From the NCBI GenBank assembly GCA_021163565.1, contig JAGGTT010000133.1:1-9957 (forward strand): a stretch of 9,957 bases of DNA. The letters run 5' to 3'. A program made the position numbers and the translations under genes. Within the stretch, counting starts at the first letter, position 1. Each line of letters begins with the position of its first letter. The notes beneath the pieces are model-generated. The model did not search any database. It saw only the letters and a list, made by a program, of their open reading frames with translations, and was not told the DNA's origin. Origin of the DNA: Candidatus Tharpella sp. GTDB lineage: Bacteria > Desulfobacterota > Anaeroferrophillalia > Anaeroferrophillales > Tharpellaceae. Positions 5,438 through 9,957 of this stretch are shown here, piece by piece.

Positions 5438-7207
5438 ATGACCAATTCACCTGATAATACGACTGTGACCAAAATCTGGGAGATCGGAGAGTGTCCTACC
5501 GGTTTGTGTCAAACATTCTGCTCCGAACTCAATATTTCTTCAAGACTCGCAATGATTTTGATCAATCGGGGAATCGATGATCTTGATAAAGCTGCCGAAT
5601 TTCTTGACCCTTCACTGCACAAGCTTCCCGACCCTTACCTTATGGCCGGGATAGAAAATGCGGTTGAACGTCTGACCCTGGCCTTCAGACGTAAAGAGAA
5701 AATTATTGTTTTCGGGGACTACGATATGGATGGGATCTCGGCCACCTCTATTCTCGTTGATTACCTGAGACGAACCGGATTCGAGCAGGTCGACTATTTT
5801 ATTCCTTCCCGCCTGACTGAAGGTTATGGATTGAATAAAACTGCGATCACTACAGCCTGTGAGTCGGGAACCACCCTGGCTGTCACCGTCGATAATGGCA
5901 TTGCCAATTACCTGGAAATTGAATTTGCGGCAACTATGGGCCTTGATGTCATCGTCACCGATCACCATCAGATTCCAGACCGGCTGCCTAAGGCCGTAGC
6001 GATCATCAATCCTCACTTAAAAGAGTGTAAATATCCTGACAAAAACCTGGCCGGGGTCGGAGTTGCGTTCAATCTGATGATGGCTTTGCGCAAACGACTA
6101 CGGGATACCGGTCTGGCTGCAGATGTTAATTTGCTGCAATACCTTGATCTGGTTGCTATGGGGACCGTTGCCGATGTTATGCCCCTGACCGGCGTTAACC
6201 GGATATTGGTCAGTTTCGGTTTAAGAGAGATCAATAAAACCCGGCGCCCGGGCTTACAGTCGCTGCTTTTCACCGCCCAGATTAAACCAGATGACCAGAT
6301 CAGTGCCAGAGATCTGGCATTCAAGCTGGCTCCGCGGGTCAATGCAGCCGGCAGAATCGATGATGCCGGGATAGCGGTCGAACTTTTTTTAACCAGGGAT
6401 CGGGCGGTCGCAGACAGGAGTGCGAGATCTCTGGATGAGTGTAATGAAAGGCGGCGGCAGATCGAAAAAGAGATAAAAAATGAAGTCGATGAAATGATTA
6501 ACAAAGATGAGAGTCTGACTGATGCTAAAGTAATTTTATTGGCTTCAGACAACTGGCATCCGGGAGTTGTCGGCATCGTCTCTTCCCGGGTCGCGGAAGC
6601 TTACACGAAACCGGCAATTCTAATCGCTCTTGAGGATGGTATCGGACGGGGTTCGGGCCGCAGTATTCCGGGGTTAAATCTGGTTCAACTCTTAGATCAA
6701 TGTAAAGAGAGTCTGATCCGCTACGGCGGCCATGAACAGGCGATCGGCTTAACTGTTACGGAAGAGAATATTCCTTCCTTACGACGACAGATAGAGACTT
6801 GTCTTGAGAGTTCAGGTCAGGCAGATCCGGAACCGGCAAAAATTCAACTCGACGGGGTTCTGCAGCCTGATGATATCAATCAGAAACTTCTTGATGAGCT
6901 GCAGGTACTACAGCCTCTGGGCTACGGCAATCCGGAGCCGAAATTTCTGCTAGAGGCAACCGGAATCGATAAGATCGTTAAAATGGGATCCAGTGACCGG
7001 CGGCACCTGAAATTTACTTTTACTAACTTAAATAACAGAAAAGAAAGTTTTATCGGAATCTACTTCAATTTCAAAGGTACTCTTCCGAAGGTCGGTGAAA
7101 CTGTTGACCTGGTTTTTACGCCGGAGAAAAATACCTGGCGGGGCCGGTCTGAAATCAGGGTCAATCTGATTGATTTCAGAGATAGTAGCGCGGACTCCAT
7201 CGAATAA
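5438..7207 (+). CDS. recJ: Single-stranded-DNA-specific 5'-3' exonuclease RecJ
   Basis: RecJ degrades single-stranded DNA 5' to 3' and acts in RecF-pathway recombination, mismatch repair and base excision repair. The 589-residue product has normal length (E. coli 577). DHH-domain motifs are all present: GDYDMDG (93-99), VDNG (151-154), DHH (175-177) and AMGTVADVMPL (240-250), whose acidic residues bind two metal ions. They are followed by LAPRVNAAGR (298-306, family-typical) and a helical linker. The DHHA1 part contains WHPGVVGIVSSR (373-384), GSGRS, and RYGGHEQAIG (428-437). The last ~120 residues fit the OB-fold domain. The ATG at 5438 is one base past the permease stop, with an AAGAGA-like ribosome site inside the permease end. 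It converges with the DUF2148 gene, 20 bp away, with no clear terminator between them. Confidence 0.97.
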   Translation: MTNSPDNTTVTKIWEIGECPTGLCQTFCSELNISSRLAMILINRGIDDLDKAAEFLDPSLHKLPDPYLMAGIENAVERLTLAFRRKEKIIVFGDYDMDGISATSILVDYLRRTGFEQVDYFIPSRLTEGYGLNKTAITTACESGTTLAVTVDNGIANYLEIEFAATMGLDVIVTDHHQIPDRLPKAVAIINPHLKECKYPDKNLAGVGVAFNLMMALRKRLRDTGLAADVNLLQYLDLVAMGTVADVMPLTGVNRILVSFGLREINKTRRPGLQSLLFTAQIKPDDQISARDLAFKLAPRVNAAGRIDDAGIAVELFLTRDRAVADRSARSLDECNERRRQIEKEIKNEVDEMINKDESLTDAKVILLASDNWHPGVVGIVSSRVAEAYTKPAILIALEDGIGRGSGRSIPGLNLVQLLDQCKESLIRYGGHEQAIGLTVTEENIPSLRRQIETCLESSGQADPEPAKIQLDGVLQPDDINQKLLDELQVLQPLGYGNPEPKFLLEATGIDKIVKMGSSDRRHLKFTFTNLNNRKESFIGIYFNFKGTLPKVGETVDLVFTPEKNTWRGRSEIRVNLIDFRDSSADSIE

Positions 7208-7227
7208 AATACTCTCACCATTTTAGG

Positions 7228-7758
7228 CTAACGGTCGAAAAACGGACTTTTACTACTTAGAGATAGCGGAATGGCATATGCCATTTTGATTCCCACCGGC
7301 ATAATCCCGAGTTCTAAAACAGCTTTGGCACAGGAGAACATTATCCGGTTATCAACATGATGCAAAGCCGCAACCGCAACCGCGCTCCCCAGAGCTATAC
7401 CCAGATCAATAATATTAAAATTACAACGTCCGTTCCCCTCCTCTAAGCAGCCCTGACAATTTTCATAACCGCAATCACCACAATAGGGCACCCCTCGAGG
7501 CTCAAAGGAAGTGCCTATAATCAGTACTGCCGGTACCTGATAGATGTTGTCGGCATCTCTCTTGAAAAATGGGATATCCTCATTTTCCGCAATCACCTCC
7601 ATCCTCTTGGCAACCCGGTTTTTATCGTCGCCAGTCAATAATACGGTGGTAATCGTATCGGCTCCTTTACCTTTAGGAGACGTCCGGGCTGCCGCCGCCA
7701 TCAGACGACCGATCTCTAAAACAGCATCTTTTTCCAAGTCTTTATCAAAAATAATCAT
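7228..7758 (-). CDS. DUF2148 ferredoxin-domain protein
   Basis: The 176-residue product starts MIIFDKDLEKDAVLEIGRLM, then AAARTSPKGKGADTI (22-36), matching the conserved opening of DUF2148 proteins. The middle holds a cysteine cluster: Cys93, 96, 101, 104 (C-x2-C-x4-C-x2-C in PYCGDCGYENCQGC) and Cys112, with Cys143 further on. This probably binds an iron-sulfur cluster. A GIALGSAVAVAALHHVDNRIM segment follows. Physiological role is not established; it is predicted to be a cytoplasmic redox protein. The reading frame is open 50 codons further upstream (to 7908), but ATG 7758 is chosen because a GGAG lies 5 nt before it and the family N-terminus begins there. It is convergent with recJ and divergent from the HIT gene, and stands alone on its strand. 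Confidence 0.88.
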   Translation of the reverse strand: MIIFDKDLEKDAVLEIGRLMAAAARTSPKGKGADTITTVLLTGDDKNRVAKRMEVIAENEDIPFFKRDADNIYQVPAVLIIGTSFEPRGVPYCGDCGYENCQGCLEEGNGRCNFNIIDLGIALGSAVAVAALHHVDNRIMFSCAKAVLELGIMPVGIKMAYAIPLSLSSKSPFFDR

Positions 7759-7763
7759 ACTTT

Positions 7764-7767
7764 CTCC
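7764..7767 (-). promoter_or_regulatory. Shine-Dalgarno GGAG that fixes the DUF2148 start
   Basis: Read on the minus strand this is GGAG followed by AAAGT and then ATG (7758). It decides against the longer open frame reaching to 7908. Confidence 0.7.
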
Positions 7768-7831
7768 AGAATTGAAAATATTTTTTAATGTTGAATCAAG
7801 AAATTTGTGGCAAACACTATCCAAACATGAT

Positions 7832-7847
7832 AATCGTAAATCGTAAA
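7832..7847. repeat. Short tandem repeat between the divergent DUF2148 and HIT genes
   Basis: A 7-bp unit occurs twice in tandem (AATCGTAAATCGTAAA), inside the 158-bp AT-rich divergent intergenic region. It could be a regulator site or chance. No convincing -35/-10 pair was found for either gene. Confidence 0.35.
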
Positions 7848-7916
7848 TTATGCAAGTTATCCACTGTAAACCATGTCTCACAATTTGATTACTTCTATAT
7901 AAAGGCAAAATACACG

Positions 7917-8420
7917 ATGTCTAAATCGACTCTCTGGGCTCCATGGAGGATTGATTATATTCTTGGAAACAGTTCCGAGAAAAAGGAGGACGGCTGCCTT
8001 TTCTGCCGACTTCACAGCGACGATAATGATCAGAAAAATCTGATCTTGGCACGTTCAGAATACAGCTATATAATGTTAAACCGATATCCCTACAGCAGCG
8101 GGCATCTACTGGTTCTGCCGGCTTCACATATTGCCGATCTTAATCAACTCGAAGGCAAGGCGTATATTGATCTGATGCTGCTTCTAAAAAAAACTATCGG
8201 AGTTCTCCAACAGGTTTTACAGCCTGGCGGTATTAATGCCGGGCTGAATATGGGGACGGCGGCCGGAGCCGGTATTGCCGATCACCTTCATTTCCATGTC
8301 GTTCCCCGTTGGTCCGGAGATCATAACTTCATGCCGGTCATCGCTGATACCATGGTCATGCCGCAGCACCTGGATTCAACCTATGAAATGTTAAAACCTT
8401 TTTTTCAAGATCGTTCCTGA
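7917..8420 (+). CDS. HIT family protein, Ap4A phosphorylase-like
   Basis: HIT proteins hydrolyse or phosphorolyse nucleotide phosphates such as diadenosine tetraphosphate. The 167-residue product opens MSKSTLWAPWRIDYI, typical of the bacterial Ap4A-phosphorylase-like branch. Cys27 and Cys30 (CLFC) suggest a zinc site. The substrate-binding NRYPYSSGHLLVLP lies at 55-68, and NAGLNMGTAAGAGIADHLHFHVVPRW at 107-132 in two parts contains the histidine triad His123-L-His125-F-His127, where the middle histidine is the nucleophile. ATG 7917 is chosen because the family N-terminus starts there and AAAGG (7901-7905) precedes it. The open frame back to 7788 would add 43 residues with no similarity to the family, overlapping the divergent intergenic region. 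lapA follows after 55 bp. Exact substrate is not determinable from the sequence. Confidence 0.92.
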   Translation: MSKSTLWAPWRIDYILGNSSEKKEDGCLFCRLHSDDNDQKNLILARSEYSYIMLNRYPYSSGHLLVLPASHIADLNQLEGKAYIDLMLLLKKTIGVLQQVLQPGGINAGLNMGTAAGAGIADHLHFHVVPRWSGDHNFMPVIADTMVMPQHLDSTYEMLKPFFQDRS

Positions 8421-8475
8421 GAATTATAAAAAACATAACGACAAACTTAATACTTTACGGAGGGTTATTGCAAAG

Positions 8476-8850
8476 ATGCGTTATTTAAAGATTGGTGTGA
8501 TTCTTTTTTTTCTGCTTCTTGTTCTACTTTTTATTTTTCAGAATAGCGCGGCGCTAGCAGCTGCGGTCGAACTTAAATATGGTTTTGGTGAATATGTTCT
8601 GCATAAATCTATGCCGATCTATCTGGTAATATTCTGTGCTCTTTTTGCCGGCTCAGCAATGGTCGCGTTTCTGGATATTATTATAATTTTTAAGACCAGA
8701 CGCCAATTAAAAAAACAGAAAAAAAGTATTCTTGAGCTTGAGAGTGAATTGGCAAAATTTCGCAATCAGCCCCTGACAGAAAGCACAGTTTCGGTCGTCG
8801 GTGCTGCCGCACCGCTTAGCGACAGCGATAAACTAATTGAGAGTAGCTAA
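8476..8850 (+). CDS. lapA: LapA domain-containing inner-membrane protein (DUF1049)
   Basis: LapA is a small inner-membrane protein encoded beside lapB and implicated in lipopolysaccharide assembly in E. coli. The 124-residue product shows the expected plan: transmembrane helix 1 (about 5-22) followed by FQNS (21-24, a family signature), a short periplasmic loop, helix 2 (about 47-71), then a basic, coiled-coil-like cytoplasmic segment (RRQLKKQKKSILELESELAKF in two parts, 75-95). A low-complexity Ser/Ala-rich tail follows. E. coli LapA is ~102 residues, so the tail is slightly longer here. GGAGGG (8459-8464) lies 11 nt before ATG 8476. A lapB homologue lies downstream, which strongly supports the call, although 196 bp separate them. 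Confidence 0.85.
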   Translation: MRYLKIGVILFFLLLVLLFIFQNSAALAAAVELKYGFGEYVLHKSMPIYLVIFCALFAGSAMVAFLDIIIIFKTRRQLKKQKKSILELESELAKFRNQPLTESTVSVVGAAAPLSDSDKLIESS

Positions 8851-8857
8851 TGCGGGG

Positions 8858-8887
8858 TTGACACCCGTAAATAAGTGCTTTTATCAA
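8858..8887 (+). promoter_or_regulatory. Candidate promoter for lapB
   Basis: TTGACA (8858-8863) is a perfect -35 hexamer and TATCAA (8882-8887) matches 4 of 6 of the -10, with an 18-bp spacer. Transcription would start near 8894, giving a leader of about 150 nt that contains both hairpins and both direct repeats noted here. A short CGGG/CCCG inverted repeat (8853-8856, 8864-8867) brackets the -35 box. Confidence 0.4.
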
Positions 8888-8922
8888 ACCCGGCAGAGCT
8901 GAATAAGCTTCTTCATCAGAAC

Positions 8923-8939
8923 ATTCCCCTCTGGGGAAT
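8923..8939 (+). promoter_or_regulatory. Perfect inverted repeat (hairpin 1) in the lapB leader
   Basis: ATTCCCCTCTGGGGAAT is a 7-bp perfect stem with a 3-nt loop. No T-run follows, so it is not a typical terminator. It may be an RNA hairpin or an operator. The direct repeat AATAACCTGT begins on its last three bases. Confidence 0.55.
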
Positions 8940-8946
8940 AACCTGT
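8937..8946 (+). repeat. Direct repeat AATAACCTGT, copy 1
   Basis: Ten bases identical to 8983-8992, 46 bp apart start to start. Both copies overlap the 3' end of a hairpin and are followed by an AAG. Confidence 0.6.
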
Positions 8947-8959
8947 GAAGCACTTAACA

Positions 8960-8984
8960 TTTTCTTGTTTTTTCAAACAGAAAA
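8960..8984 (+). promoter_or_regulatory. Imperfect inverted repeat (hairpin 2) in the lapB leader
   Basis: TTTTCT (8960-8965) plus GTTT (8967-8970) pair with AAAC (8975-8978) plus AGAAAA (8979-8984), with one bulged T at 8966 and a 4-nt loop. The stem is AT-rich and so weak as RNA. The second AATAACCTGT copy begins on its last two bases. Confidence 0.45.
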
Positions 8985-8992
8985 TAACCTGT
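8983..8992 (+). repeat. Direct repeat AATAACCTGT, copy 2
   Basis: Identical to copy 1 at 8937-8946. It lies 54 bases before the lapB start codon and, like copy 1, sits on the 3' flank of an inverted repeat. Confidence 0.6.
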
Positions 8993-9046
8993 AAGATACT
9001 AAACAGCGTTCGATGAGTTAACCATATTTCCCCGAGAAGCGGCTCT

Positions 9047-9957
9047 ATGTCCCCATCCAATCTACTATTCGCAGCCTTGATTCTTTTCATTCTTCTACTA
9101 CTCGGATTCTGGGGGGGAAGGCGTTTTCTCTTCCGCCGCCGACGGCCTGAGCACGATGCAGTTCTCACACAGGATGAAGCGGAAAAATCCGACGTTGTTG
9201 ATGACTCACAAATTCTGCGAACCTATTTCCGGGGTCTCTCTTATGTTATCGCCAATGAGACCGATAAGGCGGTAGCTGAGTTTGTTAAAGTAGCCAAAGT
9301 CAATACTACTACCGCTGAGATATACTTGGCCCTTGGTCAACTTTTTCGCAACACCGGGGAATTAGAGAGAGCCATCCGGGTGCATCGGGATATCCTCCTG
9401 CGGCCCAATCTTCCTGACGACATCCGCCAGCAAACCTTTTTTGAAATCGGACTTGATTATAAGAAAGCCGGTTTTTTTGATCGGGCCTGCCGCACTTTTG
9501 AAAAAATAGTTGAAAAGAACCCGAAAGATCATGCTGCCCGGCGGGAACTTTCCGCCCTTTATGTCGGAATGCGAGAATGGGAGAAAGCTCTCGCTCTCAG
9601 TCACAACTCGCCTACCGCTGAAAATGAAACTAATGTCATTGCTCACTTAACCACCGAAGTCGCCAAAGCCGCAGATCAGGCCGGCGACAAGAAGAAAGCT
9701 CAGACTTTTTTTCGGAAAGCAATTGATCTTAATAAAAATTGTGTCGATGCCTGGCTCCATTACGGTGACTTTCTCATTAATGAAAACCTGATTCAGGAGG
9801 CTCTTGATGCGTGGGAGAAAGCCTTTCTGATCAACCCCGAATTCACCAGTCAGATCATTGATCGGTTTGCGAAGCTACCCGCGCTTGAAAGAGATGGTGC
9901 CGTCGATGAGTTTTTTAACCGGCATCTGGATAATTACAGCCAGAGCAAAGAGTTCAA
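9047..9957 (+). CDS. lapB: LapB (YciM)-like LPS assembly TPR protein, 3' end outside the window
   Basis: In E. coli LapB is an inner-membrane-anchored TPR protein that regulates LpxC degradation by FtsH and so balances LPS synthesis. The frame is open from ATG 9047 to the window end, 303 residues. It has an N-terminal transmembrane helix (about 5-24), a basic stretch (RRFLFRRRR, 25-33), and then the typical opening YFRGLSYVIANETDKAVAEF (60-79). TPR units follow: IYLALGQLFRNTGELERAI (92-110), FFEIGLDYKKAGFFDRACRTF (131-151 in two parts), an LYVGMREWEKAL unit (171-182), and others near 205-260. The C-terminal rubredoxin-like zinc domain of the family would lie beyond the window. GAGAAG (9034-9039) lies before ATG 9047, and an in-frame stop at 9014-9016 excludes an earlier start. 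lapA is the upstream neighbour. Confidence 0.9.
   Translation, partial: MSPSNLLFAALILFILLLLGFWGGRRFLFRRRRPEHDAVLTQDEAEKSDVVDDSQILRTYFRGLSYVIANETDKAVAEFVKVAKVNTTTAEIYLALGQLFRNTGELERAIRVHRDILLRPNLPDDIRQQTFFEIGLDYKKAGFFDRACRTFEKIVEKNPKDHAARRELSALYVGMREWEKALALSHNSPTAENETNVIAHLTTEVAKAADQAGDKKKAQTFFRKAIDLNKNCVDAWLHYGDFLINENLIQEALDAWEKAFLINPEFTSQIIDRFAKLPALERDGAVDEFFNRHLDNYSQSKEF

Noticed and set aside
6013..6576. A 187-codon minus-strand open frame within recJ
   Set aside because: Ser/Arg/Leu-rich composition is typical of an antisense shadow, and recJ motifs on the plus strand cover the same bases.
7857..7865. TTATCCACT resembling a DnaA box
   Set aside because: It is a single site with 8 of 9 matches; no cluster, no AT-rich unwinding element with iterons and no origin-linked gene are seen.
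8884..9168. A 94-codon minus-strand open frame at the start of lapB
   Set aside because: It overlaps the lapB start antisense, is rich in Arg/Ser, and has no family resemblance.
9362..9646. A 94-codon minus-strand open frame inside lapB
   Set aside because: It is antisense to clear TPR-coding sequence and has no independent support.

Overview
This window looks like an ordinary chromosomal stretch of a Gram-negative bacterium, most likely a member of the Desulfobacterota (old Deltaproteobacteria, Desulfuromonadia- or Desulfobulbia-like). The reasons are a small cysteine-rich protein of the PxxKW type, a COG1449-type GH57 glycosidase, a DUF2148 ferredoxin-domain protein, and outer-membrane (PagL-like) and LPS-regulation (LapA/LapB) genes, all at moderate GC. 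The lineage is inferred from gene content; no rRNA is present to confirm it. I see no mobile element, CRISPR array, tRNA or rRNA, and no clear multi-gene novel defence or metabolic system.

Layout, left to right. (1) 1-1230: the C-terminal 409 residues of a GH57 glycosidase, closed by a hairpin terminator. (2) 1401-2000: a secreted PagL-like lipid A deacylase homologue behind a strong promoter that would give an almost leaderless mRNA. (3) 2001-2406: an AT-rich gene-free gap. (4) 2407-3015: a divergent deoxynucleoside kinase with TTG start. (5) 3092-3373: the PxxKW-type cysteine-rich protein, ended by a 13-bp-stem hairpin that touches the start of rsmD. (6) 3468-7207: a plus-strand housekeeping run of rsmD (16S rRNA methyltransferase), coaD (CoA biosynthesis), an EamA/DMT permease that must start at CTG 4570, and recJ. 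(7) 7228-7758, minus strand: a DUF2148 iron-sulfur protein convergent with recJ and divergent from the next gene. (8) 7917-8850: a HIT-family nucleotide hydrolase/phosphorylase and lapA. (9) 9047-9957: lapB, an LPS-assembly TPR protein that runs off the window and has an unusual 196-bp leader.

Functionally this is a mix of nucleotide and cofactor metabolism (deoxynucleoside kinase, coaD, HIT), RNA/DNA maintenance (rsmD, recJ) and envelope/LPS functions (PagL-like, lapA, lapB). Each gene is familiar. The points worth a second look are small: non-canonical active-site residues in the kinase and in the PagL homologue, a CTG start codon, a terminator abutting a start codon, and a pair of hairpins each followed by the same 10-bp repeat in front of lapB.
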